A stretch of 64,000 nucleotides of DNA from Streptomyces jeddahensis (GTDB lineage: Bacteria > Actinomycetota > Actinomycetes > Streptomycetales > Streptomycetaceae). The stretch spans positions 22,424 to 86,423 of the forward strand of contig NZ_LOHS01000206.1 in assembly GCF_001642995.1 (NCBI RefSeq), read 5' to 3'. Each line of letters starts with the position of its first letter. Within the stretch, counting starts at the first letter, position 1. Made by a program: the position numbers and the translations under genes. The notes beneath the pieces were generated by a model. That model had not been told where the DNA came from, ran no database searches, and saw nothing but the letters and a program-made list of their open reading frames with translations. This document shows positions 42,180 through 51,332 of the stretch, piece by piece.

Positions 42180-42669
42180 ACCATTTGTTGTACCAGCTAT
42201 CGGGCCCCTCTGGCACCGGATACGGACGCAGGCCACACGAACGTGTCGCGGTCCGCACCAGCACTGCCCCGAACTCACACCACACCACCTTGCCGGGGTC
42301 CCACTCGCCCACGCCCCACCTGTCGCTGAGCGCTTCGACGAGCACCAGCCCGCGCCCGCCCTCATCCGCCCCGCCAGCCCCGTCCGCGATGCGCGGCACG
42401 CCGCCGCCGCTGTCGTGCACCTCCACGCGCAGTATGTCGCCGTCGTACCGCAGGAAGAGCCGGAAACCCCGGCCGGGCGGCACGCCGTGCACCAGCGCGT
42501 TGGTGGCGAGCTCGCTCACGCACAGCAACATGTCCTCGGCGCGGCCGCTCTCACCTAGCCCCCAGTCGGTGAGCGCCCAGCGGGTGAACTGCCTGGCGGC
42601 GGGAACGGAGCGGCGCTCGCGACGGAAGAACTTCTCCCGGAGCAGCGGGAGTTGGATTGCGTCGTTCAT
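42166..42669 (-). CDS. HATPase-domain ATP-binding protein of the second WhiJ-like module
   Basis: 167 residues from ATG 42669 (GTG 42693 eight codons upstream is possible; neither has a clear Shine-Dalgarno). RsbW-like GHKL fold: ELATNALVHGVPPG N-box, VHDSGGGVPR, and EGGRGLVLVEALSDRWGV G-box. It is divergent from an XRE/DUF397 pair and overlaps the antitoxin gene. It is paralogous in context to the gene at 16452. Confidence 0.87.
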   Translation of the reverse strand: MNDAIQLPLLREKFFRRERRSVPAARQFTRWALTDWGLGESGRAEDMLLCVSELATNALVHGVPPGRGFRLFLRYDGDILRVEVHDSGGGVPRIADGAGGADEGGRGLVLVEALSDRWGVGEWDPGKVVWCEFGAVLVRTATRSCGLRPYPVPEGPDSWYNKWYGDK

Positions 42670-42782
42670 GAGACGAGCGTCGCGGAGAGTCACTAGCGTG
42701 GATCAGTGAGTGAACCCGTACCGGTCCGTTGTACGGGTTGATACGGGGTCGGGTGCGGGCAGGCGTGGGGAGTGGGACGAGC

Positions 42783-43610
42783 ATGAGCCCCAGAAAGCTC
42801 CAATGGAAGAAGAACACCTCGGCGATGAGGATGCTGGGCGCCCAACTGGCGGCATTCCGCCAGGCGTCGGGCTACACGCAGCGCGCCCTAGGGGAGCGCG
42901 TCATCGCCGGCGAGGAGACCATCGCCTCGATCGAGCAGGGCAGACGCCCGCTGCTGCCGGACCTCGCAGAGACGCTGGACAAACTCCTCGACACGAAGGG
43001 CGCGTTGTCGGTGGCGGTGGAGAACATGCCGGAGATCGACCTGTTCCCGCTGTACGCGGAGCAGTACATGGAGCACGAACGCGAGGCCATCGCTCTGTCC
43101 TGGTACGACGCCCTGGTCGTCCCCGGCCTGCTCCAGACCGAGGCGTACGCCCGCGCGGTCCTCCGCCAGCGCGTACCGGCGTACGACGAGGACGAGATCG
43201 AGGCCAAGACGGCGGCCCGCATCGGCCGCCAGGAGATCCTGCACCGCAAGTGCCCGCCGACGCTCAGCTTCGTCGTGTGGGAGCCGGTGCTCCACGTCGG
43301 TGTCGGCGGCCCGCAGACCCGCCGCGACCAGCTGCGCCACCTGCGCGAGTGTGCCGAACTCCCGGGCCTCACACTCCAGTTCCTGCCAATGAGCGCCCCC
43401 TCGCACGCCGGGCTGAACGGCCCCTTCACCCTCCTGGAGACACCCGACCACCAGCACCTCGCCTACACCGAGGGCCAGCGCGGAAGCCAGTGGGTTTCCG
43501 ACCTGGACGAGGTGTCCACCCTGGCGCACAAGTATGCGATGCTGCGGTCACAGGCCCTCACCCCCGAGGAGTCCAAGAGCCTGCTCGACCGCCTGCTAGG
43601 AGAGCAATGA
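42783..43610 (+). CDS. XRE-family regulator with DUF5753, second module
   Basis: 275 residues from ATG 42783; an upstream frame extension is not family-like. HTH at about residues 18-65 (GAQLAAFRQASGYTQRALGE … TIASIEQGRRPLLPDLAETLDKLL) and DUF5753 at about 90-275 (LVVPGLLQTEAYARAVL, RRDQLRHLRECAELPGLTLQF, and the C-terminal LLDRLLGEQ). The stop overlaps the DUF397 start (ATGA), a closer coupling than in the first module. Confidence 0.9.
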   Translation: MSPRKLQWKKNTSAMRMLGAQLAAFRQASGYTQRALGERVIAGEETIASIEQGRRPLLPDLAETLDKLLDTKGALSVAVENMPEIDLFPLYAEQYMEHEREAIALSWYDALVVPGLLQTEAYARAVLRQRVPAYDEDEIEAKTAARIGRQEILHRKCPPTLSFVVWEPVLHVGVGGPQTRRDQLRHLRECAELPGLTLQFLPMSAPSHAGLNGPFTLLETPDHQHLAYTEGQRGSQWVSDLDEVSTLAHKYAMLRSQALTPEESKSLLDRLLGEQ

Positions 43611-43846
43611 ACACCGCACTGCAGTGGTTCAAGTCGACCTACAGCGGCGACGAGGGCGGCCAGTGCCTCGAAGTCGCCTACACCTGGCGCAAGTCCAGCT
43701 ACAGCGGCAGCGAGGGCGGCGAGTGCGTCGAGGTCGCCACCTGCCCCCACACCGTCCACGTCCGCGACTCCAAGAACCCCACCGGCCCCACCTTCGAGGT
43801 CACACCCACCGCCTGGGCCGCCTTCACGGCGCACGTCTCCCGCTGA
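43607..43846 (+). CDS. DUF397 protein with internally duplicated N-terminal motif
   Basis: 79 residues. DUF397 signature occurs twice in tandem: LQWFKSTYSGDEGGQCLEVA and WRKSSYSGSEGGECVEVA, then the normal tail VHVRDSKNPTGP … WAAFTAHVSR. The duplication is also visible at DNA level. It overlaps the XRE gene by 4 nt. Duplication of this small partner may affect how it contacts the regulator. Confidence 0.9.
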   Translation: MNTALQWFKSTYSGDEGGQCLEVAYTWRKSSYSGSEGGECVEVATCPHTVHVRDSKNPTGPTFEVTPTAWAAFTAHVSR

Positions 43847-43927
43847 CTCCGGGGCTGCCCGACAGCGGATTGCCGTGCCGCGAAAAGGCGGTGCGCTGTT
43901 CGCCGTGGGTGCGCCAGACTCGTCGGC

Positions 43928-44338
43928 ATGAGTGCGAAGATCACCCGCATCAACCCCGACCAATTGCACGAAACTCCCGGCTACCACCACATCACCGTGG
44001 TCGCGGCCGGCCGGACCGCGTACCTGGCAGGACAGTGTCCGCTCGACCGCGACGGGCGCCTCGTCGGCCCCGGATCCCTGGACGCGCAGGTCGACCAGGT
44101 TGCCGAAAACGCGCTGACCGCGCTGGCCGCCGTAGGCGCCGAACCGCGGCATGTCGTGCGCTCGGTGATCTACGTGCGCAGTGACGAAACCGACGTCCTG
44201 GCAGCTGTATGGCGGCGGCTCACCGAATCGGTCATCGGGCCGGCGTTCACCACCGCCAGCACGCTCTTGGGTGTCTCGCAGCTTGGCTTCAGCGGGCAGC
44301 TCGTCGAGGTGGACCTCACGGCAGCTCTGCCTGACTGA
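43928..44338 (+). CDS. RidA/YjgF-family protein
   Basis: 136 residues. RidA fold: AAGRTAYLAGQCPLDRDGRLVGPG, then QVDQVAENALTALAAVGA, VVRSVIYVRS and the conserved Arg/Gly-rich end FSGQLVEVDLTAAL. It probably hydrolyses reactive enamine/imine intermediates, as family members do. No Shine-Dalgarno is visible; CAGACT lies 7 nt before ATG, another possible leaderless start. Nothing of note lies between it and the gene at 44550. Confidence 0.87.
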   Translation: MSAKITRINPDQLHETPGYHHITVVAAGRTAYLAGQCPLDRDGRLVGPGSLDAQVDQVAENALTALAAVGAEPRHVVRSVIYVRSDETDVLAAVWRRLTESVIGPAFTTASTLLGVSQLGFSGQLVEVDLTAALPD

Positions 44339-44549
44339 GCCCGTCAGGGCGTCCGAGGCGGCACGGTAATACCCGCAGCCCTGTCATGCTGCGGTCATGA
44401 CGGCTCGCGTGCCACGGAAAAGCGCTCGCCGCGCGGGTCTGCTCTGGGGTGGGATGCCGGACGGCGATCGAAGGAACGGAGACCCGCCGTGCGCGACCAT
44501 GCCTTCCGCGCCGCCGAAGGCAGCCTCAACCCCCGAACGACCCGGGCAC

Positions 44550-45560
44550 CTAGAGGCGGATACCTCGGCCCACTGCCTGGCCGATGTCGATCACGAGTTT
44601 CCGGTGTGTGCGCGCCATGTCTGTCATATCGTTGCGCAGCTCGGTCAGCCATTCTGGTTCCGCCTGGTCAGGTTCGCCCAGCGCGCGGGTGATGCGCACG
44701 AGAGAAGTCGCGGCATGCAGTCCGGCGAACAGCGGCAGGCGCCCCACGTCCTCGTCGCCGAACGGGCGCACGCTGCGGTATCCGGCGAGAAAGGCGTCGA
44801 ACCTCGCCCGGTGCTCGGTTGTGGGCTGGCCGGTGTGGTCGGTCAGGTCGCGCACGGCATAGGCGATATCGGCGGCGTACCAGGACAGGGCGGCCTCGTC
44901 GAAGTCGTAGGCGACCGGCCGGCCGTCTTCCCAGGCCATGTTGTCCAACTCGAAGTCGCCGTGCACTACTCCCCAGCGGTCCTGGCCACGTGGTAGGTCG
45001 CTCATCAAGTCGGCGAGCCTCGCCGTAGCCTCGACCAACGCGGTGTCGTGGGCGAACAGTTCGCCGATAGCGGGCAGTTCGCCGAAGGATTCGGGCAGTC
45101 CGGCATCGAGCCCGGCGGCATCGCGGTGCACATGCGCCAGTGCCTGTCCCCAGTGCCACGCCTGCGATTCGCTGAGTTCGGTGATGTCGACTTCCTCGCC
45201 GGGCGCCGGTTCGACCACCATGGCGTGCATGGCACCGAGCCCGGTTGCCACGGTCACGGTCAGGGCCCCGGACTCGGCGGCGACCGGCCGCACCACCGGC
45301 GACCCGCCGTCGCTGAGCCGTGCCATCAGCTCAGCCACCGCAGTCACGGGCCTCGGCCCGCGATACGAGCCGGGCACGAACCGTAGATAGCGCCGCCGGC
45401 CGTTGTCGGGGAGCACGAACACATGGGAGGCGCTGGAACGCCACCACCTGGCGGTGCCGGCGGGGTAACCCCACTCGGCGGCGACCTGGTCGGCGACCGG
45501 GCTGTCCCACGCTTCGGACACGGTCTGCTTCAGTCGGTCGATCTCAGTCAAAGGCATCAT
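44550..45560 (-). CDS. APH-family phosphotransferase
   Basis: 336 residues. Kinase-like fold, catalytic loop VVHGDFELDNMAW, metal-binding AYDFDEAALSWYAADIAYA. The C-terminal third has several helices typical of the larger homoserine-kinase-like/fructosamine-kinase-like APH members. Substrate unknown. Two adjacent ATGs (45560, 45557) begin the gene. The 260 bp beyond it, up to hemB, hold no credible gene. Confidence 0.85.
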   Translation of the reverse strand: MMPLTEIDRLKQTVSEAWDSPVADQVAAEWGYPAGTARWWRSSASHVFVLPDNGRRRYLRFVPGSYRGPRPVTAVAELMARLSDGGSPVVRPVAAESGALTVTVATGLGAMHAMVVEPAPGEEVDITELSESQAWHWGQALAHVHRDAAGLDAGLPESFGELPAIGELFAHDTALVEATARLADLMSDLPRGQDRWGVVHGDFELDNMAWEDGRPVAYDFDEAALSWYAADIAYAVRDLTDHTGQPTTEHRARFDAFLAGYRSVRPFGDEDVGRLPLFAGLHAATSLVRITRALGEPDQAEPEWLTELRNDMTDMARTHRKLVIDIGQAVGRGIRL

Positions 45561-45821
45561 CGCGAGTCAGCCTTGATCATGCAGCTGACAGCCACAAGCC
45601 GATTTCCACACCGGCCAGCCCAGGTGCCACCTGTCCGCGCCATCAGGACCCCGACGCCATGTGCCCCTGCACGCCGGCCTCATCGACGGCTACATCGCCA
45701 AGACCGGACTCAAGCGCAGACTTCGCAACCCCCGCCCGAACGAACTGCAAACCCCCGTGGAGCCTGCTGATCCACGCGCACACCGAAGTTGCCGCCGTTG
45801 TGGCTGGGACAGTCGGCGCGG

Positions 45822-46811
45822 CTAGAGCTTCCGCGCGACCTCCGTCGCCCAGTACGTGAGGATGTTCTGCGCGCCCGCCCGCTTGATCCCGGTCAGGGTC
45901 TCCAGGATCGCCCGGTCCCGGTCGATCCAGCCCTTCTCCGCCGCGGCCTCGATCATCGAGTACTCACCGGAGATCTGGTAGGCGGCCACCGGCACGTCCA
46001 CGGCGTCGGCGACGCGCGCGAGGATGTCCAGGTACGGTCCCGCCGGCTTCACCATCACCATGTCGGCCCCCTCCTCCAGATCGAGGGCCAGCTCCCTCAG
46101 GGACTCCCGGACATTCGCCGGGTCCTGCTGGTACGTCTTCCGGTCGCCCTGCAGGGAGGAGGCGACGGCCTCCCGGAACGGTCCGTAGAACGCGGACGCG
46201 TACTTGACGGTGTACGCCAGGATCGCCACGTCCTCGCGGCCGATCTGGTCCAGCGCGTCGCGGACGACGCCGATCTGACCGTCCATCATGCCGCTGGGGC
46301 CGACCACGTGGGCGCCCGCGTCGGCCTGGACCTGGGCCATCTCGGCGTACCGCTCCAGGGTCGCGTCGTTGTCCACACGCCCCTGCTCGTCCAGCACACC
46401 GCAGTGCCCGTGATCCGTCGTCTCGTCGAGGCACAGGTCGGACATCACGAGCAGGTCGTCCCCGACCTCGGCCCGCACGTCCCGGATCGCGACCTGCAGG
46501 ATCCCGTCGGGGTCCGTCCCCGGCGTCCCGACGGCGTCCTTCTTCGACTCCTCTGGCACCCCGAACAGCATGATCCCGGAGATCCCGGCCTCCACCGCCT
46601 CCACGGCCGCCTTCTTCAGGCTGTCGCGCGTGTGCTGCACCACCCCGGGCATCGCCGCGATCGGCACCGGCTCGCTCACGCCCTCCCGCACGAACGCGGG
46701 CAGGATGAAGTCGGCCGGGTGCAGCCGGGTCTCGGCGACCATGCGCCGCATGGCGGGGGTGGTGCGCAGCCGACGGGGACGCGTACCAGGAAAGGAACCG
46801 TACTTCGTCAT
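45822..46811 (-). CDS. hemB: Delta-aminolevulinic acid dehydratase (porphobilinogen synthase)
   Basis: 329 residues. Condenses two 5-aminolevulinate to porphobilinogen. Schiff-base lysines are in YTVKYASAFYGPF and MVMVKPAGPYLDI. The metal site reads LCLDETTDHGHCG, a mixed Cys/Asp type rather than the all-Cys zinc form. TAGCGT lies exactly 6 nt before ATG and no Shine-Dalgarno is present, so it is probably leaderless and separately expressed, although hemD-hemC-hemA lie upstream on the same strand (128 bp gap). Confidence 0.96.
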   Translation of the reverse strand: MTKYGSFPGTRPRRLRTTPAMRRMVAETRLHPADFILPAFVREGVSEPVPIAAMPGVVQHTRDSLKKAAVEAVEAGISGIMLFGVPEESKKDAVGTPGTDPDGILQVAIRDVRAEVGDDLLVMSDLCLDETTDHGHCGVLDEQGRVDNDATLERYAEMAQVQADAGAHVVGPSGMMDGQIGVVRDALDQIGREDVAILAYTVKYASAFYGPFREAVASSLQGDRKTYQQDPANVRESLRELALDLEEGADMVMVKPAGPYLDILARVADAVDVPVAAYQISGEYSMIEAAAEKGWIDRDRAILETLTGIKRAGAQNILTYWATEVARKL

Positions 46812-46817
46812 GCGTCT

Positions 46818-46823
46818 ACGCTA
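46818..46823 (-). promoter_or_regulatory. -10 box for leaderless hemB
   Basis: TAGCGT on the minus strand, 6 nt before ATG 46811. Confidence 0.5.
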
Positions 46824-46939
46824 CGCCCGGCACGGGGGCGCCTTTGCCGACGCCCTGTCGACGCTGACACCGGCTTACGGCCCGTCCGATGGCGTCTTGG
46901 TGGGGTGGCCGCCCACGGACGGCCACCCACCCACCGCGC

Positions 46940-48613
46940 TCAGGTCGTACGACGCCGCCGTGCCCCCGGACGGCGCTCGCTCGGCCGCGTCACCGGATCC
47001 CCCGCGTCCAGCGCCGCCGCCCGCCGCGCCGCGCCGAAGTCGGCCAGTGCCTCGGCCAGCTTGTGGACCGACGGCTCCGGAGCCATCACGTCCACCCGCA
47101 GCCCGTGCTCCTCGGCGGTCTTCGCCGTGGCCGGGCCGATGCACGCGATCACCGTCACGTTGTGCGGCTTGCCCGCGATGCCCACCAGGTTCCGCACAGT
47201 GCTCGACGACGTGAACAGCACCGCGTCGAAGCCGCCGCCCTTGATCGCCTCGCGGGTCTCGGCCGGCGGAGGCGAGGCGCGCACGGTCCGGTAGGCCGTG
47301 ACGTCGTCGACCTCCCAGCCCAGCTCGATCAGGCCCGCGACCAGCGTCTCCGTGGCGATGTCGGCGCGCGGCAGGAACACCCGGTCGATCGGGTCGAAGA
47401 CCGGGTCGTACGGCGGCCAGTCCTCCAGGAGACCCACGGCCGACTGCTCGCCGCTCGGCACCAGGTCCGGCTTCACGCCGAAGGCGACGAGCGCCTTCGC
47501 GGTCTGCTCGCCGACCGCCGCGACCTTGATCCCGGCGAACGCGCGCGCGTCGAGCCCGTACTCCTCGAACTTCTCCCGGACGGCCTTGACCGCGTTGACC
47601 GAGGTGAAGGCGATCCACTCGTACCGCCCGGTGACCAGGCCCTTGACCGCGCGCTCCATCTGCTGGGGCGTACGCGGCGGCTCGACCGCGATGGTCGGCA
47701 CCTCGGACGGCACGGCGCCGTACGACCGCAGCTGGTCGGAGAGCGAGGCCGCCTGCTCCTTCGTGCGCGGCACGAGCACCTTCCAGCCGAACAGCGGCTT
47801 GGACTCGAACCACGAGAGCTGGTCGCGCTGCGCGGCCGCGGACCGCTCGCCGACCACGGCTATGACCGGGCGGTGACCCTCCGGCGACGGCAGCACCTTC
47901 GCCTGCTTCAGGGTCTGCGCGATACTGCCGAGCGTCGCCGACCAGGTGCGCTGCCGCGTCGTCGTACCGGCGACGGTGACCGACATCGGAGTGTCCGGCT
48001 TACGTCCGGCGGACACCAGTTCAGCCGCGGCCGCGGCCACCGAGTCGAGCGTCGTGGAGACGACGACGGTGCCGTCAGACGTGCCGACCTCGGTCCAGCA
48101 GCGGTCCGACGCGGTACGGGCGTCGACGAACCGCACGTCCGTGCCCTCCGCATCCCGCAGCGGCACACCCGCGTACGCGGGCACGCCCACGCCCGCGGCA
48201 ATGCCCGGCACCACCTCGAAGGTGATGCCTTCGGAGGCGCACTTCAGCATCTCCCCCGCGGCGTACGCATCGAGCCCCGGATCGCCCGAGACGGCACGGA
48301 CGACCCGCTTGCCGCCCCGCACAGCCTCCATGACAAGATTGGCCGCATCCCTCGGCTCCGGGGGTACGACGGTGGCTGACGCGTCGTCAACTACCGTCAG
48401 CTGGGGCGTGCCTGTGTCCACGACGGCCACGCCCGCGGGGGCGTGGACGCGGACCACGTCGAGCACTTCCGGCTCGGCGATCAGGACGTCCGCTCCTGCC
48501 AGCGCTTCGACGGCGCGGAGTGTCAGCAGCCCGGGATCCCCGGGTCCGGCACCGAGGAAGGTGACGTGCCCGTGCGCGGGAACGGCTGGGTGGTTCGAGG
48601 TGGTGGGGCTCAA
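46940..48613 (-). CDS. hemD: Uroporphyrinogen-III C-methyltransferase / uroporphyrinogen-III synthase fusion
   Basis: 557 residues from TTG 48613, chosen because it overlaps the hemC stop (TTGA) and has GGGAG eight nt upstream. N-terminal SUMT/CobA-like domain (GHVTFLGAGPGDPGLLTLRAVEAL … VPGIAAGVGVPAYAGVPL, partial) to about 255. C-terminal uroporphyrinogen-III synthase (HemD) domain from about 265 (GWKVLVPRTKEQA … AAVGEQTAKAL … VLFTSSSTVRNLVG). Fusion of these steps is common in actinobacteria and feeds both haem and sirohaem/B12. The C-terminus is a basic low-complexity tail. Confidence 0.93.
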   Translation of the reverse strand: MSPTTSNHPAVPAHGHVTFLGAGPGDPGLLTLRAVEALAGADVLIAEPEVLDVVRVHAPAGVAVVDTGTPQLTVVDDASATVVPPEPRDAANLVMEAVRGGKRVVRAVSGDPGLDAYAAGEMLKCASEGITFEVVPGIAAGVGVPAYAGVPLRDAEGTDVRFVDARTASDRCWTEVGTSDGTVVVSTTLDSVAAAAAELVSAGRKPDTPMSVTVAGTTTRQRTWSATLGSIAQTLKQAKVLPSPEGHRPVIAVVGERSAAAQRDQLSWFESKPLFGWKVLVPRTKEQAASLSDQLRSYGAVPSEVPTIAVEPPRTPQQMERAVKGLVTGRYEWIAFTSVNAVKAVREKFEEYGLDARAFAGIKVAAVGEQTAKALVAFGVKPDLVPSGEQSAVGLLEDWPPYDPVFDPIDRVFLPRADIATETLVAGLIELGWEVDDVTAYRTVRASPPPAETREAIKGGGFDAVLFTSSSTVRNLVGIAGKPHNVTVIACIGPATAKTAEEHGLRVDVMAPEPSVHKLAEALADFGAARRAAALDAGDPVTRPSERRPGARRRRTT

Positions 48614-49584
48614 AGTGCTCGCTCCCCCATCAGACCGGCCGCGCCCTTGGCAAGCATCTCGGTGGCGAGTTCGCGACCGAGCGCCACTGCCTGGTCGTGT
48701 GTCTCGGGCACGGGACCGGTGGTGGACAGCTGCACCAGCGTCGAGCCGTCGGTGGTCCCGACGACGCCGCGCAGGCGCATTTCCTTGACAATCTGCCCGT
48801 CGGCCAGAAGGTCGGCGAGTGCACCCACGGGTGCGCTGCAGCCGGCCTCCAGGGCGGCGAGCAGGGACCGCTCGGCGGTCACGGCGGCCCGGGTGAACGG
48901 GTCGTCGAGTTCGGCGAGCGCGGCAGCGAGCGCAGCGTTGTCCGCGGCGCACTCGACTGCCAGGGCCCCCTGGCCGGGGGCGGGCAAAACGGTGTCGACC
49001 GACAGGAAGTCGGTCACCTCATCGATCCTGCCGATGCGCTTGAGTCCGGCGGCGGCCAGCACGACGGCGTCGAGCTCCCCGCTGCGCACGTATCCGATGC
49101 GGGTGTCGACGTTGCCGCGGATCGGGACGGTCTCGATCTCCATGCCGTGCGCGCGGGCGTACGCGTTGAGCTGCGCCATGCGCCGCGGCGAACCGGTGCC
49201 GATGCGCGGGACCCCCGCAGGGGACTGTGCAGCCAGCTGCGTGAAGGTGAGCCCGTCGCGGGCGACCAGCACGTCGCGCGGGTCCTCGCGCGGCGGTACG
49301 GCCGCGAGGACGAGGTCGTCGGGCTGCGCCGTCGGCAGGTCCTTGAGGGAGTGCACGGCGAAGTCGATCTCGCCGCGCAGCAGGGCGTCGCGCAGCGCGG
49401 TGACGAACACGCCGGTGCCGCCGATCTGCGCCAGGTGCTCGCGCGAGGTGTCGCCGTACGTGGTGATCTCGACGAGCTCGACGTCCCGTCCGGTCACCCG
49501 GCGCACGTCCTGCGCCACATGCCCGGACTGGGCCATGGCGAGCTTGCTGCGCCTGGTCCCGAGTCGTAGTGCCTTCTCGGTCAT
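48610..49584 (-). CDS. hemC: Hydroxymethylbilane synthase
   Basis: 324 residues. Polymerises four porphobilinogen into hydroxymethylbilane. RLGTRRSKLAMAQSGHVA start, DFAVHSLKDLPT, GTGSPRRMAQLNA, and dipyrromethane-cofactor Cys in LEAGCSAPVGALA. ATGA overlap with hemA upstream and TTGA overlap with hemD downstream make a tightly coupled hemA-C-D chain. Confidence 0.97.
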   Translation of the reverse strand: MTEKALRLGTRRSKLAMAQSGHVAQDVRRVTGRDVELVEITTYGDTSREHLAQIGGTGVFVTALRDALLRGEIDFAVHSLKDLPTAQPDDLVLAAVPPREDPRDVLVARDGLTFTQLAAQSPAGVPRIGTGSPRRMAQLNAYARAHGMEIETVPIRGNVDTRIGYVRSGELDAVVLAAAGLKRIGRIDEVTDFLSVDTVLPAPGQGALAVECAADNAALAAALAELDDPFTRAAVTAERSLLAALEAGCSAPVGALADLLADGQIVKEMRLRGVVGTTDGSTLVQLSTTGPVPETHDQAVALGRELATEMLAKGAAGLMGERAL

Positions 49585-51332
49585 GACAGCCCTCGGTTCT
49601 TGACGTTCTGGACGCTGTTGACGCTCGTGACGTCGGCGTCGTTCAGGTCGGCCCGGGAGACGGAGGCGACCGCCTCCGGGTCGAGGTCGAAGAGGGTCCG
49701 CAGCGCGTCCGCGTACCCGGCGCCGCCGGGCTCCGCCGCGAGCTGCTTGACCCGTACGGTCGGCGCGTGCAGCAGCTTGTCGACGACGCGCCGTACGGTC
49801 TGCGTGATCTCACCGCGCTGCTTGTCGTCGAGGCCGGGCAGGCGCCCTTCGAGGCGCGCGATCTCGCTCGCCACCACATCGGCGGCCATGGTGCGCAGGG
49901 CGACCACGGTCGGCGTGATGTGCGCGGCCCGCTGGGCGGCGCCGAACGCGGCCACCTCGGCGGACACGATCCCGCGGACCATGTCCACGTCGGCCGCCAT
50001 CGGCGCGTCCGCCGAGGCCTCCGCGAGCGACTCGATGTCGACCAGCCTCACCCCGGCGATCCGGTGCACGGCGGCGTCGATGTCGCGGGGCATGGCGAGG
50101 TCGAGGAGGGACAGGACGGCGGGGTGTGCGGGCGCGTTGACGGCGGCGGGTCCCCGGCCCTCGGGCACCCGGCCCGTGGCGGCCGCGGCGGCGACCAGGG
50201 CGGCGATCGCATCCGCCTCCGACGCCGGGTCCGGCGCCGCGGGGCGGCTCTCGCGCCGGTCGGAGGTGGCGTTGTCGACCCAGGCGGCGTGCTGCTCCAG
50301 CGTCGCCGCGTCCATCCCGGCCACGGCCGCCTCACCCATGACCGAGAAGCCCGTGGCGCCCTGCATGGCGGACAGGTCCACCGGGCACACGTCGTCGCCG
50401 GCGCCCCCGCGGCGCGCCGCTGCCGAGCGGTCGGCACGGTCCGCCGCCACCGGCCCGCCAGCGTCCGTACGAGAGCCCGCCGGGGCGGACGTACGGCCCG
50501 ATACGGCCTCCGCCACCGCGTCCGCGGTCAGGACCAGACCGGTCGCGCCGGTACAGGACACCACCACGTCGGCATGTGTCAGCTCCCGGGCCATCGCGTC
50601 GACCGGGACCGCGCGGGCGGCCACCGCCGTGCCGTCCTGCTCCGTCAGGATCTCGGCGAGGCGCTCGGCGCGCTCCAGCGTGCGGTTGACGATGACCACC
50701 TCGGCGACGCCGGCCCGCGCGAGCGTCGCAGCGGCCAGTGAGGACATCGAACCGGCGCCGATGACCAGCGCCCGCTTGCCCTGGGCCCACTCCCCGACCG
50801 GCGCCCCGACCGCGAGCTGCTCCAGGCCGAACGTGACCAGGGACTGCCCGGCCCGGTCGATGCCCGTCTCCGAGTGCGCGCGCTTGCCGACCCGCAGCGC
50901 CTGCTGGAACAGGTCGTTCATCAGCCGGCCCGCGGTGTGCAGCTCCTGCGCCCTGGCGAGGGAGTCCTTGATCTGGCCGAGGATCTGGCCCTCGCCGACC
51001 ACCATGGACTCCAGGCCGCAGGCCACGGAGAACAGGTGGTGGACGGCCCGGTCCTCGTAGTGCACGTACAGGTACGGCGTGAGCTCCTCGAGCCCGACCC
51101 CGCTGTGCTGGGCGAGCAGCGTGGAGAGCTCGGCGACGCCCGCGTGGAACTTGTCCACGTCGGCGTACAGCTCGATCCGGTTGCAGGTGGCGAGCACCGC
51201 GGCCTCGGCGGCCGGTTCCGCGGCCAGCGTGTCCTGGAGCAGCTTGGCCTGCGCGTCCACGGACAGCGCGGCGCGCTCCAGCACGCTCACGGGAGCGGTG
51301 CGGTGGCTCAGCCCGACGACGAGGAGGCTCAT
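49581..51332 (-). CDS. hemA: Glutamyl-tRNA reductase
   Basis: 583 residues. Reduces Glu-tRNA to glutamate-1-semialdehyde, the committed step of C5 haem synthesis. LLVVGLSHRTAPV start, catalytic Cys50 in LATCNRIELY, GEGQILGQIK, NADPH domain VIGAGSMSSLAA. Between about residues 280 and 410 is a long insertion, not found in most bacteria, rich in Ala/Gly/Arg/Asp; enlarged HemA of this length is usual in Streptomyces. It overlaps rex by 4 nt (start 51332, rex stop 51329) and so falls under the rex promoter. Confidence 0.95.
   Translation of the reverse strand: MSLLVVGLSHRTAPVSVLERAALSVDAQAKLLQDTLAAEPAAEAAVLATCNRIELYADVDKFHAGVAELSTLLAQHSGVGLEELTPYLYVHYEDRAVHHLFSVACGLESMVVGEGQILGQIKDSLARAQELHTAGRLMNDLFQQALRVGKRAHSETGIDRAGQSLVTFGLEQLAVGAPVGEWAQGKRALVIGAGSMSSLAAATLARAGVAEVVIVNRTLERAERLAEILTEQDGTAVAARAVPVDAMARELTHADVVVSCTGATGLVLTADAVAEAVSGRTSAPAGSRTDAGGPVAADRADRSAAARRGGAGDDVCPVDLSAMQGATGFSVMGEAAVAGMDAATLEQHAAWVDNATSDRRESRPAAPDPASEADAIAALVAAAAATGRVPEGRGPAAVNAPAHPAVLSLLDLAMPRDIDAAVHRIAGVRLVDIESLAEASADAPMAADVDMVRGIVSAEVAAFGAAQRAAHITPTVVALRTMAADVVASEIARLEGRLPGLDDKQRGEITQTVRRVVDKLLHAPTVRVKQLAAEPGGAGYADALRTLFDLDPEAVASVSRADLNDADVTSVNSVQNVKNRGLS

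Noticed and set aside
45600..45825. Plus-strand coding-like stretch (HAGLIDGYIAKTGLKRRLRN) between the phosphotransferase gene and hemB
   Set aside because: It has a coding-like feel but is short, has no start with a ribosome-binding site and no family I can name. It could be a gene relic; not supportable.
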